Assembly: GCA_963931865.1 (NCBI GenBank)
Contig: OZ007506.1
Coordinates: 5,866,696 to 5,930,695, forward strand
Reading direction: 5' to 3'
DNA: 64,000 nucleotides
Origin: Axinella damicornis
Taxonomy: Eukaryota > Porifera > Demospongiae > Axinellida > Axinellidae
Position 1 is the stretch's first letter. Every line of letters starts with the position of its first letter. Below are positions 1 to 12,900 of the stretch, one piece after another. Under the pieces are notes generated by a model that saw only the letters and a list, made by a program, of their open reading frames with translations, was not told the origin of the DNA and did not search any database. The position numbers and the translations under genes were made by a program.

Positions 1-274
1 CCCTTACCCTTCACATCCATACCCACACACCCTCACCCTTCACAACACCCTTACCCACTCCACCACCCTTCACATCCACACCCTCACCCTTCACATTTGC
101 ACCCTTACCCACATCCACACCCTTATACCTACTCCAGATCCACACACCCTCATGCTTGCATACCTGCACACCCTTACCCACTCGACACACCCTCACCCCT
201 CACACATCATTACCCCCATCACATTCACACCCTTACACACTCCACTCACCCTCACTTCACACCATCTCCCCCAG
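1..274. repeat. Degenerate CA/CCCT-rich tandem repeat in intron
   Basis: Imperfect repeats built from CACCCTCACCCTTCACATC-type units fill the start of the window up to a pyrimidine-rich splice acceptor ending at 274. This is intron sequence of the ASAP gene. The apparent open frames here are low-complexity artefacts. Confidence 0.8.
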
Positions 275-1990
275 GAACCAGGTGGAGCGTGAGGAGAAGA
301 GGATGCTAGTGCAGGCAGGCATCAACATACAGGACCGCGTGTTCACTGCAGAGGAGGTGTGGAGCATAGCAATAGGGAGATGGGGCAATAGGGAGCAGGA
401 GTGGGAAAGGGGAGGAGTCAGGAGGAGGAAGGGGAGGGGGCAGGAGGAGGGAAGGGGAGGGAGTGAGATGGAGCAGGAGGAGGGAAGGAGAGAGAGCCAG
501 GAGGGGAAAGGGGAGGGAGCATGAGGGGGAAGGGGGGAGAGAACCGCTGTTTACGTTCCGCTGCCCCCTCTCACATGCCACAGCTGGCAGGAAAGCTGGT
601 GACAGAGAGAAGAAAGTTTCAGTTGGGAGTTTGTGAGGTAAGTGGTGACTGCAGTCCAGACCGTCTGGGAATGAGACTTGAGAAGTACCAGTTACTGTTC
701 TCTGCTGTGTACGTTCCACAGTACATGCTGAAAGTCAACGATGTGAAGACCAAGAGGGGCGTTGACTTTGCCGAGCATCTCGTGGGCTACTACCAGGCTC
801 AGGAAACGTATGCAATTGTTGTAATCCCATAGTTGCATGTTATTAGGCACATGCTCCACAGGAAGAAAGCCCCCCAAAATATGCACCTAATAACAAGGTG
901 CACGTCATTTTGAATCTGAAAATGCCAGAGTTTCTAGAAGAACAATTCAGGGCAGGAGCTTGGGACAAGAGTCGAACCTGCATATACAGCTGTAACAGTG
1001 AATGAGCATGCATTTTTAAACGAGACGCGCTTGATAACATGCGACTATGGCAAACGTAGTTTACTGAGATATACAGAAATACTGAGCTGTATGTCTTTAG
1101 TGTTGTGTGCATGTACGGACCAAGAGCCCATATGCGCTCTTGACGGAGAGACCTCTCTGTACGTGTAGTTACTTCAATGATGGCAAGACACTGCTTCAAG
1201 CACTCAAGTCCTGGGAGTCCAAGTTCACCACGCAGATCTCAGAGGTAGGTAGGACACACTTGTAGACTGGAAGCTGCTCGATCACTGCCTCCTCTCTTCC
1301 CACCCTTTCCCCACCAACCACACACACACAAACAAACACACACACACCATACACAACACCCACACACACACACTACACACACGCACACATGCACACACAT
1401 GCACACACAGCTAAGGTCGAAACAGGACGATGAGCGTAAGAGACTGCTGGCAGCCAAGGACAGCCTCTGCAGTGCGATGGGGATTGGTGTGATGAAGCAG
1501 CAAGGGCCTACCCACCTGGACCCCAGTGCATGCACAGGGATGACGGATAAGACCGGCTACTTGGGCAAGCGGCCGGAGAATGCCCTACGAATCACACGGC
1601 GGCCATGGCCAAAGAGATTCTGCACTGTCAGCATGCAAGGGTTCACCCTTGCGCACAGCCATGTGAGTATGGCAGTTTTCACAGGATTGGGAGCTAGCAC
1701 TAGCGTTCTTGAGCTACAACTTTTGCCTTTTCATAGTGATTACGTCATAGCCTCATTCCCAGGCCCACGCTGTTTTTGGTTGCACACACAAAAGAATGGC
1801 GTGCAACAGAAGGCCTGGAAACGAGGCCAATTACATCATGCTCACTTGACACTATGTCATGTACGAGGCCTGCTCTTGTCATACTGTAAAGCGACAAGCA
1901 GTTGCAGATTTGCCTGGGAACGAGCTAGGCTAGGAATATAATATGTTCAATATACCTCCCCCCCCACACACACACATGCACACACACACA

Positions 1991-2079
<89 letters not shown>

Positions 2080-5000
2080 TCATGCCCCCCATGTGAAGGT
2101 CCCAGTGATGCACTTCCAGTTCAAGGACTGTTCTGAGCCCATTGAAGGAAGAAAATTCTGTTTCAGGCTCATTGCACGTGAGTGCTGCCATGTGCCTGGC
2201 GGGGACCTGCTGTAGCCCAGGTGCCTGGAGGGGATGTGCTATAGCCCTGAGGGAACCTGCTGTAGCTCAGGTGCCTGGAAGGGACGTGCTGTAGCGCAGG
2301 TGCCTGGCAGGGGGACCTGCTGTAGCCCAGGTGCCTGGTGGGGACCTGCTGTAGCGCAGGTGCCCTGAGGGGACCTGCTGTAGCGCAGGTGCCCTGAGGG
2401 GGCCTGCTGTAGCCCTGACGGGACATGCTGTATCCCTGAGGGGACCTGCTATAGCCCTGACGGGATGTGCTGTAGCGCAGGTGCCTGAGGGGACGTGCTG
2501 TAGCCCAGGTGCCCTGAGGGGACTTGCTGTAGTGCAGGTACCTGGAGGGGACGTGCTGTAGCCCTGAGGGGACCTGCTGTAGCCCTGATGTGACCCAGGT
2601 GCCTGGAGGGGACATGCTGTAGCCCTGATGTGACCCAGGTGCCTGGAGGGGACATGCTGTAGCCCTGATGTGACCCAGGTGCCTGGAGGGGACATGCTGT
2701 AGCCCTGATGTGACCTACCATAGCCCAGGTGCCTGGAGGGGACATGCTGTAGCCCTGATGTGACCTACCATAGCCCAGGTGCCTGGAGGGGACCTAAAGC
2801 ATCGCTCCTCTCTCTACAGAAAACAAGACGTATGCTTTTGATGCAGATTCAGAAAAGGAGCTGCTGGAGTAAGCACACATCCTGCACTTGTACTAATAAC
2901 ACTGCCACATGTTGTGCACTGCTATCATGACACTGCCATATGCTGTGCACTGCTATCATGATATATCACAGTATTGATATATCATCACAGTATTTTATTA
3001 TTAATGGGTGTGGCTAGATTATTGATGAGGACGCTGCCATTAATGGCTTTGCTCAAGACACATCATGATGTATCGTGAATATCGTGATTTAACTGGTCTT
3101 GTATCATGATACACTCATATCATGGCAGCTCTAATGTGACAGTGAAGTAGCCAACAGCTCAGATACGAAACTTGTGTTGATCTTGGGATGTGTACTTGAT
3201 TGTGTGTCTGTGTGCTTCAGGTGGAAGCAAGCCATGCAGAATTGTCAGCTCAAACTCTTCCAGGGAGAGACGGTAAGTATGGATGAGCAGATGGCCTTGT
3301 CACCTTTCTAATGAGAGTGACTTCATGCACATACACACACACACACACACACAGAGCACTCTACAACGTCAGCGGAGTGCGTACGGGGGGGCTTCAACCA
3401 GTACCAGTGACACACGGCAGTTAGTGAAGGTGAGAAATCACTCGCAAAATAACGAGTCGAATAAAGTTATTGATAGCATGTTAGGCCTCATTCTACATGT
3501 AACTCTGTCCATGCCTTCCTGTGCAGTGGATCATTGCCAAGATTCGTAGCCTGCCGGGGAATGACAGGTGTGTGGACTGTGGTGCCCCCGATCCCGAGTG
3601 GCTGAGTGTCAACCTGGGCATCCTCATGTGTATCAACTGCTCTGGCCGCCATCGGGAGCTGTCCGTGCAGTACTCACGCATCCGGTCACTCACACTAGAC
3701 CAAATGAAGACCCCAGAGCTGCTTGTAAGAGGAGGGAGGGGGTGGAGGGAAGGAGAGGGAGGGAGGGATGATGGGAGGAAGGGAGGGGAGAGAGGGAAGG
3801 AGAGGGAGGGAGGGAGGGAGGGTGGGTGGTTGGGTTGGGAGGAGGAGGGGATGGATAGAGGGAGGGAAGGTGCAGGTGATGGGTGTCTTCCTCACAGATT
3901 GCACTGGTGATGGGAAATGGTTTACTCAATGAAGTTCTGGAGGCAAACCTGGTGGACCCCAAGCCCACTCCTGATGCCACAACGTATGTCAGTTCACCTT
4001 CCCTCTGTGGTACTCCTTTCTCTCTAATTAGCTCTCTTCTCCCTCCCCTCACCTCCCAACGTATCTCAGCTTACCTTCCCCCTGTGGTACTCTTTCCTCT
4101 CTAACTCTCTTTTCTCTTAGCTCACCTCCCAACATATCTCAGTTCACCTTACCCCTGTGGTAGTCTTTCCCCTAACTCTCTTCTCCCTGCGCTTACCTCC
4201 CAGTGTACGTCAGTTCACCTTACCCCTGTGGTACTCCTCTCTAACTCTCTTCTCCCTCCCCTCACCTCCCAAGGGAGAAGCGGCAAGAGTTCATCTGTAA
4301 CAAATACCTCCAGCGCAAGTACATTGAGCACAGCATAGGAAAGGAGGCGCTTCAGCAGGAACTCTCAGAGGCGGTGGATTCACGGGACATCAAGCAGCTG
4401 CTACAGGTGGGCCGCACAAACCCAGGCAACGAGTGATGTGTTGTATGGTAGGAAAACACTTGGCAAAGACATTTGGTTGTGGTAGTCAGTGGGTGTACCG
4501 CCATGTTGAATTCCCACCAGTCATCATGACCTTTGACCTCATCTACGCCTTGTCACACTAGCAGATACAACGTCAGCAGATGCAAGTATTGTAGGGATAG
4601 GCCACTATGTTTGGTTTAATTAATCCGCCGTTTGTTGCCAGTCTTAAATTTCCAGCGGCATGATGTCAATGCGTGGAGTAGGTAAGCTGGCCGGCCACCT
4701 TCCATTCCCTTACCCAAGAATCTTCGGTTGACCTGCATCACCTGGATTCTAGCATCCACTCCACACTTTCACTTCCTCCTACGGCCTTTGAAGTTTCAGA
4801 ACCACAAAAAGATCAGAAGCTATTCTGCAAACACAGCATAATTGTACTCCACAAACAGTGAAAACAGTGGTAACCTTTTTACCCTGCGCGCCCATGTGCT
4901 GAGCAGGGTTAAGCAATCAGTTTTGTCCGTCTCTCTGTCAGTCAGTCGGCTGTCGTGTGTAAAAGATATTGAAATCTCGCCACAGACCCTTAATAACCGT

Positions 5001-8000
5001 CGAAAGGGAGTCAAAGAGTAGCAAATAGCAAGTCAAGGTGCTTCGTTTCGCTGTTATTTTTGCTATTTCACAACTTTGGCTCCACCTCTTAGTCATTACA
5101 GAGTCCTGTCACGAACAGGAAACGTACTGGATTTGGAAACTTCATGCTTCGAGATGACTGCTAGGAAAACAGTCTTATCCCACCATTTATAAGTTCACAG
5201 ACATGTGACTATTGTTTCGGCTGTTCTTTCCAGCTATTTTATTATTCGTAACATTTGGCCCCACCTCTTCAGCAGAAAGTTGTTATACGGCAAGCAGTCA
5301 CTCCCACACCTTGGATACGGCCGTACATGAGCACAGTATATGTGATAGCACTTGATTGATGTGCATCGGCACGTCAATTGTAGCTGTAGATGTTCCACGC
5401 AGGGTCTGTGTTTTAAGAACACCTCTAGTTGTTACGAGCTTTAGTTCATCAACACTGCTGCAATTTCTAATTTTGGAGTATTACAGTGTCTTTGTCCTCC
5501 ACCTGCACTCTAGGTGTATGCCGAGGGGGCAGACCTGGGTGCTCCTCTTCCAAACTACTCTGGAGGACTGACGGCACTGCACCTGGCCATTGAGCTGGAG
5601 GACCTCACATCCCTCCACATTGTGGACTTCCTGCTTGGAAACGGGTCAGAACACTTGCAGTGTAAACATGCACAGACACAAACACAGACACACGAGTGTT
5701 GCTCATTCTCCCAGTGTTTCCCCAAAGCTGACAGAGGGGGGGGGGGGGGGGGGGGGGGATGTTTGTCAGCTGTGACTGACAATTATAATTCTTTTACCTC
5801 CCACACACACAGCAGCCGCATAGAGAACTGCACAGACTCAGATGGCAACACTCCGCTACACTTGGCCGTGCACAACGACAACCCGCAGTGTGTGAAGCTG
5901 CTGCTCAACCATGGTGCTAACATCACCACAAGTGAGATTGAAATATTTGACACCAAAATTAATGAGGGGGTAGAATTTTAGTTGATGGGATAAAGAACAT
6001 GCATACTATAGTTATGTACTACAGGAGTGCTAATGCAGCAGTACAAAACAGATTGACTGTGAAACTGAAGTAGCTAAGAGTTTTGAACTGTTTACGTAGC
6101 TACATGTGAGTATGGCTACATCATGTACGTACATTCTTAATTGGTGGTCCCCCACCACCAACACACACACCCACAGAGAACAAGGAGGGTGAGACTCCGC
6201 TGGACATTGCAGAGGAGAAGAAGTATGATGAGTGCCTAGAGCTGGTGAGTGGATATAGCATACCATGTGCCACTGGTATCTGAGTGGCGGGACACAGTAG
6301 CCTCCAGTTTTTTGATCACTTGCAGTATTGCAAGTGATCAAAAAACTGGAGGTGTGGAAGGCCTGGGAACGAGGCTAGGACGCAGCACATCACAGCATTG
6401 TTGACAGTCTAACGGCACACACATATTATACCCATAGTTGCAGGATGCCAGTAGGAAGAAATTTTCCAAATGCGACCACATTGATGTTGACTGGGGCGTG
6501 GCAGAAGAGGGGGAGGAGGAGATCTACCAGACCCCCATCGTTGACTCCCAGCAGACCCGCACATCTCCTCCGACAACTGCAGGCTCCATCAAACGCAGCG
6601 GAACTGCAGACAACATTGCAGGAGGTCAGACAGTCGTCATCCTAACATGTTAGGAGGCACAGAGATAGGCCAGAGGTACCTGTATTGATAGCTGTTCTGT
6701 CCCGACTCCCTGCAGACACTCCTTCCATGCGCACATCAACCAAAAGCATCTCCGTGAACAGCATTTCCAACAGTGGCCCCAGGCGGCGCCCCATGTCCAC
6801 CTACCTGGAGTCACGGTCTTCTCCCCACCCACAAATTCCAAGCCAGCGGTCTGCGGACAACCTCCTGAAGAGTCATCATGCCGCCTTCCAACCCACCCAG
6901 CCAAACATGTACCCCCCTCCCTCCGAGCCTGCGCCCCCTCCACCTCCCAGGACTGTCTCGAAGACGGCAGAAGCACTTCAAAGGTAAGCATATGGAGAAC
7001 CTACTGGTGATATTTTTTGCTATGTACCGCAATAACTGCTGTTGAAGTTTTATGCCCCCCCCCCCCACACACACACACACACACACACCTCCCAAATGCA
7101 TCACTCCCCACGCAAACATACACACTCTTCCACTCCCCCTCCTCCCGTGCACAGTTCATCTTCTGTTCCCATCCCCCCAAAGCGCAAGAAGAGAATGACA
7201 ATGTTCCCAGAGCAGCTAGAAGACATGGCTCCTCCCCGTCCACCGAAAGTATGCAAATGTGCACGTATAATTACACTGACTGCTTCGCTTCAAGAGCACG
7301 TGCAATGATGGTGATTTCATATGGTGTTCCGCTATCCTTTCATCTCCATAAATTTAAGAGGCTGGCCCGTGAGACTAGCCGGTAGTGTGAGCCACTGACC
7401 TTCTTGTCCTCGGCCTTTGTTCATCCTTCTCACACTTTGGCAGCCTTCTCCATCTGTTTGGTGGAGAACAGTGTGTGTGTGCATGCATGTGTGGAGCTCA
7501 GCTCAGCCGAATTATGTTAGCTATAGCCAAAACTCCTAATACTACTTGTATGTCCACATCTACTTTGTTGAGAAACCCATGTCACACGTGAGAATTTTGG
7601 CGGTCAAAAGCTCCTGTGTGGATTGATTGAAAGCTTGTGTGGATTGATTGAAAGCTTGTGTGGATTGATCAATGTCCACTGTGCAAACAAGAACGCAACA
7701 AAAGATGAACCCTAAAATGCACACCAGTTGGCAGCCCAAGTTGCACTCATAAGCTCTTGTACGGCAACAATTTGTCGTCTGTATAATCATATACAGTTTT
7801 CTTCCCTCCTGCGTTCCATCCTCTCCCCTCCCCTTCTCCTACTACCCCGCCCACTCACAGACCCTGATGATTGTTGAAGCAGAATACGACTGCGACCCTG
7901 ACCACCGAGATGAGCTTGGGTTTGCAGAGGGGGAGATAATTGTTGTCACGGAAAAACTGAACAAAGACTGGTTGGTAAGTATTCTGGTATAGTTTACTGA

Positions 8001-8185
8001 CATGCATGTATTGTACTGCCACTGTAGATTATGAATTATGAGATAGATATGATGCACTACTGTTTAACCTCACTTTACACACACACACACAGCGAGGCTA
8101 TGTAAAAAATGATACAACACGTGCCGGGGTGTTTCCTATCAATTACGTGAAGAACATCGCTGCCTCTTCCCCACCGCTAACCTGA
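275..8185 (+). CDS. ASAP1/2-like: ASAP-family Arf GAP (BAR-PH-ArfGAP-ANK-SH3), 5' partial
   Basis: This encodes a multidomain GTPase-activating protein for Arf GTPases acting at membranes, focal adhesions and the Golgi. Exons: 275-356, 584-637, 722-807, 1169-1244, 1411-1662, 2078-2177, 2820-2868, 3221-3272, 3355-3429, 3527-3724, 3898-3983, 4274-4406, 5514-5644, 5813-5931, 6177-6244, 6438-6624, 6716-6983, 7155-7248, 7861-7974, 8093-8185. Phases agree throughout, giving about 771 visible residues. In order: end of the BAR domain (VNDVKTKRGVDFAEHL), PH domain (RRPWPKRFCTVSMQGFTL), ArfGAP zinc finger C-x2-C-x16-C-x2-C (CVDCGAP...CINC) with the catalytic arginine in CSGRHR, ankyrin repeats (GNTPLHLAVHNDNPQCVKLL), a proline-rich stretch with PPRPPK, and a C-terminal SH3 ending VFPINYVKNIAASS. 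The domain order is diagnostic of ASAP; ASAP1 versus ASAP2 cannot be told. The N-terminal BAR exons lie outside the window. Acceptor 6438 could instead be 6444. Confidence 0.95.
1744..1832. repeat. Short foldback element copy (TAGCCTCATTCCCAGGCC family)
   Basis: The left arm reads TAGCCTCATTCCCAGGCC and the right arm GGCCTGGAAACGAGGC, an imperfect inverted repeat around a roughly 50-bp loop. It lies in the intron between the two first PH-domain exons of ASAP. The same arms recur at least ten times in the window. Confidence 0.7.
1968..2077. repeat. (CA)n microsatellite
   Basis: Near-perfect CA dinucleotides run directly into the splice acceptor at 2077, so the repeat serves as the pyrimidine/CA tract of that 3' splice site. 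Confidence 0.9.
2190..2800. repeat. GTGCCTGGAGGGGAC-type minisatellite
   Basis: About 20 degenerate units built from GTGCCTGGAGGGGAC plus ATGCTGTAGCCCTGATG fill the ASAP intron between exons 2078-2177 and 2820-2868. Unit length varies from about 20 to 40 bp. The last four units (2580-2800) are almost identical, suggesting recent expansion. Minus-strand open frames here are repeat artefacts. Confidence 0.85.
4407..5513. other. ASAP intron, no recognisable content
   Basis: This 1.1-kb intron separates the ArfGAP exons from the first ankyrin exon. I see no coding block, long repeat or TIR pair in it. Confidence 0.6.
6301..6352. repeat. Perfect 24-bp inverted repeat with 4-nt loop
   Basis: Positions 6301-6324 and 6329-6352 are exact reverse complements (arm begins CCTCCAGTTTTTTGATC) with the loop GTAT. 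The 3' side continues into GGTGTGGAAGGCCTGGGAACGAGGC, which belongs to the dispersed foldback family. It lies in an ASAP intron. Confidence 0.9.
7249..7860. other. ASAP intron upstream of SH3 exons
   Basis: The intron contains a small triplicated TGTGTGGATTGATTGAAAGC motif near 7610-7670. No coding block was recognised in it. Confidence 0.6.
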
Positions 8186-9239
8186 TAGACATGCACACAG
8201 TCACACACATGGTAGAAGATTATTTTTGTGGCAAATCAAGCCATTTTTATACAATTATTACTGGAATAATAATAATGATGCCATGTGTGTGCTGACTCAA
8301 GCCGGAAGTTGATCACTACATGATTTATTGTTGTGTTTTATATTATAAATTATGTGTGTATTAAATTGTGTGAATTATGATTGGTACTGTATTTATGATC
8401 GGTGCACGTGTCAATAACATGTAGTGATTGTCAGAGTATCCAGACAGCACTGCAAAACAAAGAGACATCAACAATAATGTGTATACAATAGCTCACTGCA
8501 ATAGCTAAATGATTTTTTCATGCCTGCACAACACGTACATCATTGAAGTTATGGCATGGTCGCTGTAGGTGTGGTTACTTGAATTAACATCGTATTTTTC
8601 ACACAGAAACCGATCGACCCATGCAGTACAATAATGCACAGCAAATTCTGCCATTAGTATACATGTAGTTCTCACTGGAACTGCAGTGATGTCCCAACTG
8701 ACTGTTAACCAAAATCTTCAAGTACAAAGGGCTAGCTAGTGTCAGCAACTAGATTCTTGTGATGCAGGACCTGACAGAAGCATTTTTACAAATACGCCGA
8801 ATAGCCATCCGAAAATGAGCAATTCAGTTCACCAAAAACCATGCAGAATTAGCCACTTCTCAAGCAAGACAGCCGATAATTTTTTTTTTAAAGTTCTGTC
8901 ATGCCCTTCATGTACTATTACGTTTCCGATACACTTCATGTGGCTGTGCGCACGAGTATCCCGTAACCACAGCAGTGGCATGCTGGTTCCATAGCTGTCC
9001 TTTCAACTGGATGGCAGCCGTGCATGGTGTAGCCAAGCCCTACTACCTGCCAGACCAATAACTACTTCGTAATAATTATGGCCAATGGTCGAGACCCCAC
9101 TGAAAAGAGCTGTTCAAAGTTTTATCCTGTGGCCACAGCTATGACTAGTACTAGTGTTCATGAGTGACACCCCCCATTAACTTGCAAGACAAATTCATGT
9201 TTTATTACTGAACCCTACAAATTGGCCATCAGACAGACA
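8186..9239. other. Convergent intergenic region (ASAP 3' / TOM7 3')
   Basis: No protein-coding block was recognised. The AT-rich stretch at 8220-8400, with ATTAAA near 8352, is a plausible ASAP 3' UTR and poly(A) region. The remainder shows nothing identifiable. Confidence 0.5.
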
Positions 9240-9633
9240 TCAGTGCTTGAGCCTGAAAGTTGTCGTGCAGGTGTACTGTGCTAGACAGCTGTAGTCTCAT
9301 GATCATGGGCCAGCCTCTCACCACACCCACTACGGGAGAGTCTGGCTTCTTCTGGCCCACAAGTCTAAGACAGAAATAGGGAACGTCGATGACTGACCTG
9401 AACAATGAGGGCTCTGGAAGTCCAGGATCAGTGCCCCCCTTGCTAATCCCTGGGCAAATACAGAAGAGGAACATAGGTACATGAGGGGGCGTGGTCTGCA
9501 CCACACGTGTGGGCTCTGCACGTGGTCGGCCTGCAGCCTCCGCCTTACCCAGGTACAAGATGAACGGGATCCAACCCCACTTGAAAACGGCCCTGGTCAC
9601 CACGATCACCTGCCATAGTCGATCACGCCACAT
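9240..9633 (-). CDS. TOMM7: TOM7-like mitochondrial outer-membrane translocase subunit
   Basis: TOM7 is a tiny tail-anchored subunit that modulates assembly of the TOM import complex. Exon 1 (9633-9549) gives MWRDRLWQVI...FKWGWIPFILYLG, matching the family block with arginine/lysine-W-G-hydrophobic-IP. Exon 2 (9449-9398) gives GISKGGTDPGLPEPSLF, matching the conserved ADPGMPEP region. A third exon (9252-9240) supplies RLKH and a stop, for about 49 residues; the human protein has 55. The splice phases sum to 50 codons including the stop. If the donor at 9398 is not used, the frame instead reads on for a long unrelated tail, which I consider less likely. The start is the only in-frame ATG; an upstream exon carrying a few more residues cannot be excluded. 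The gene lies just downstream of the PDZ-PH-PH gene on the same strand. Confidence 0.75.
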
Positions 9634-9991
9634 TCTGCGGAGTTCTATAGTTCTGGTCAATCGTCTTACAGCCGGAGACTAATTCCAAGACAGTACGAGT
9701 TCGAATACGCGTCTGAGAACGGTATGGGAACGGTATGGGAATGAGACTGCACCTTGCTCCTTATTACGTATACATGCCAAAGTTTACACAAGACAATACA
9801 TACACTCACACGGACATGCTCAGTTTACAAAACTAGGAAACAGTAGCAGCTGTACAACAGCAGGCAATTGCAAAACAATATATGCTGTGTCGACAACCAC
9901 AGCCCAGTGGATGGGTGGTAGCCTGAGATGCTTAGAGAGGGAAGATGAGAATGATAATTGATTGTAGTAGTGAATAACTGTCAGTCAGTCA
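9634..9991. promoter_or_regulatory. Gap between PDZ-PH-PH stop and TOM7 start
   Basis: These 358 bp must hold the 3' UTR of one gene and the promoter of the next. I see no clear motif. Confidence 0.4.
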
Positions 9992-12900
9992 TTACTTTGC
10001 CTTGGTTAAGGACTTGCGTATGGCCTCTGTCCACCTGCAAAGAAGGGAATACTATATCACACTGGAGGCCAGCCCCTTGAGATAACAACAAAGGTTATTG
10101 GTCCAAGTACAATCAATCCGCTATGCCAGCAAAATGGAGCGGGAAGGCCTAGTACATTTGGTCATGTGCATGATGCCAGGTAATAGTTGATACACAAGGG
10201 CAACACTGTGCAATAGGCAATATTCTAGTGTCGTCATAATCAAATTGAGGGTCTGAGAATGAGAGGAAAGGCATTAACCATGAAGCAAAACCACTGAATG
10301 GACAAGCAGCTGGACGGTATATTGCTGTGGGCATTATCATTTTTGTCATGCGAACACCGTCCAGCAGTTTCACTTCAGAGCTGACAGCAAGGGTATTTCA
10401 TGATCACATGGAGCAGCTATGCCTCACCTTTGTCTGTCCCCCTCTGTCTCAGCGTAGAAGCTATAAACCCTCATCTCCCGTCTCGGGGGAATGGCCTGGA
10501 AGTAATACTTTGTCTCCTTGGTCTTTCCCCGGCATACTTCATATCCTGTCAAATTCATGACTCCATATGCAGTTGTATGAGTCATCTTGCCATAGTAGAA
10601 CAGCTGGTGTTCCTTCAGCACACAGTATCTCCGCTTCCAAGTCTTGATCCCGTGGCCCTGCTTGTGTAGGAAGCCGTGACAGTCAGGGTCTTTGATGGAG
10701 AGTGCACTCAGGCTAACATTGTGTGCTGTCCCTGAGAAGTGTACAGACTCCTGTGTGTGGGAGGGAAGGTACCTCAAGGTAACTACCGTAGTCATAGATT
10801 ATTTCACGTGGGAATAATTTTGCAATGTAGCGACGGGGGGGGGGGGGGGGGGGGGGGGAATCTTCACTGATAATGTCACCGATAAATTATGCTCAGTAGT
10901 AACTAGTGACACATTGAATGGAGGATGCGTTGGCGATTGAGTTGTGTGGCTACCACGTTTACACAACACAGCTGTCGGGAAAGAGCTACTGTGTGAGCAT
11001 GAGCCCAGGAGCAAGAAAGACAGACATGTTGTAGCTACTTCTACTCTAACAGTGTTTCTTGGGTCGTCATGATGGCAAACTCTCACAACTCATAGTAGTC
11101 AGGGGTTAGTTCTTGTCGTTGTTTCTTAGACTGTATACAGCTTGCCGTGATTAAACTTGGATTGCGGTCGGACTCTCCATTCTGTTCTAATCACTTTATG
11201 GAGCTTAAATACTTCATATTTGTTCACCCGTGAATACCGCCAAATCTGACAACGGTATTAGCCCTTTAAGATCTAACGTTGCATATCTGCAACGTGAGAC
11301 TTTCAGCTTCATGATGTCACATCCGGCAATGTCATTGGGAGATAGGTTCTGCGATAGCAGAAAGGGCGGGACAGGGGGAGGTGGGTGGGTGCACCCGGAG
11401 GGTGCAAACAGCATGGCCGTGTCTGGGCTCCACGGTAGAAAGATGTTGGTCACCACTGGGAAGGCCATTTCCACCATTTTTGGCATAAATGGACTTAGAA
11501 AGTAGCTGTCTTTCCTTGTAGGGCCTCTATTTCCAGCGTTCATGGTCTGTTTTTTAGGTATGGCAGGTTGGCATTTCTCGGGAGGCTTGATTGCAAGTTC
11601 GTTAATTGGTGGGTGTGGTTAAGTCACGTATATGCTTAGTATAGCTGAAATTACCTGTGTGAGCAGTTTCGAGCCCAGCAATGCCAGGGAACAGAAATCA
11701 CATCAGATTTGTTCAGTACTGTTAAATGCAGGTAGAGTGTATTCAGCGGTCGATGATGCCACGTGCGATTACAAAATGGGCAGAGCCAAGAAACCGATAA
11801 TAGGAAGTAGCTGAAATAAATAACAGCAAAAAGAACCGCCTTGACTTGTAGAAGGTACAGAAACATCCGACTATTAACATTTGTGGTGAGTATAACATCT
11901 ATAAATGCCTCGACGAAGCTATTTTGTGCCGACAGACAGACAGACAGACAGACACAAAAGCCATTGCTTAATCCCTGATGTGCAACCACTAACACCACTG
12001 AAGCCATCCTGACAGATGAGTCTGTTTAGGTACACAGTTGCATGTGTCTGCTTAGGTACACAGTTCAGAACACAGACATGTTGCGGTTAGCCAGCTATTT
12101 CCTGGACGTACGTCACAACACTCACCCTTCCTTCCAGTGTAGAGGCCTCTGCAAACACCTGGGCCCATCTAGTGCACAGTGGTGGGGAGAGTACAGTGCA
12201 TCAACAATGTGGTAGCTAAATCCCCTGACACCTGGTTGAATACCAGCAACTCTCTACAAGGCAAGATGCCAAATTCCTGTGTGGCAGTGAATGTGTATCG
12301 CTATGGAAACAGCCATGCTCACCTGCTCATCTCAGCTTCTGACTCAGCACAGAAGTAGTAAGAGCGACCACCTCCCTTCACCATTTTGAATGAGTATGGC
12401 CGCTTAACATCGTGACAGGCCTTGGAGACAGTATAGTTGCGAAGCACAATAGCTCCCAGCGGGTAGCTATCCTGGGAATTACATGTAGGTACACAATCAG
12501 CAGTCAGGTTCCATCCTGGTACAATACACAATGCCAACCCTGCATACAAGGTAGACTTATCCCATTATCTCATCTGGGTAGTAAGCAAACACTCAAAGGC
12601 TGCTTCCTGAAGCCACCACAGGTGTCCGTGAGAACCCAAGCCAATTACATTTGGAAGGCTCTCCACTTAATTAAGACTGTCAGGTGACACTATAACACAC
12701 GCCCACATTGTACTCACAGATGGTGCTGCGTAGTAGTATGCGATGCAGTCATCCCTCACGACAAACCAACGTCTTCGCCAGTTCCTCGGGGTCACCCCCG
12801 ATCCTCCTTTCTTGAGAAGCCAGCCACTGTACACCAGTTGACCTTCATGGGGGGGACAGAGAGAGAAGGAAGAATTCAGACTATGTACTGAACCACCCAA

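Noticed and set aside
2169..2745. Minus-strand frames of about 100-148 codons
   Set aside because: Artefacts of the GTGCCTGGAGGGGAC minisatellite in an ASAP intron.
11214..11543. 109-codon minus-strand frame in the PDZ-PH-PH intron
   Set aside because: No recognisable domain, no fit to neighbouring exon phases, and no conserved composition.
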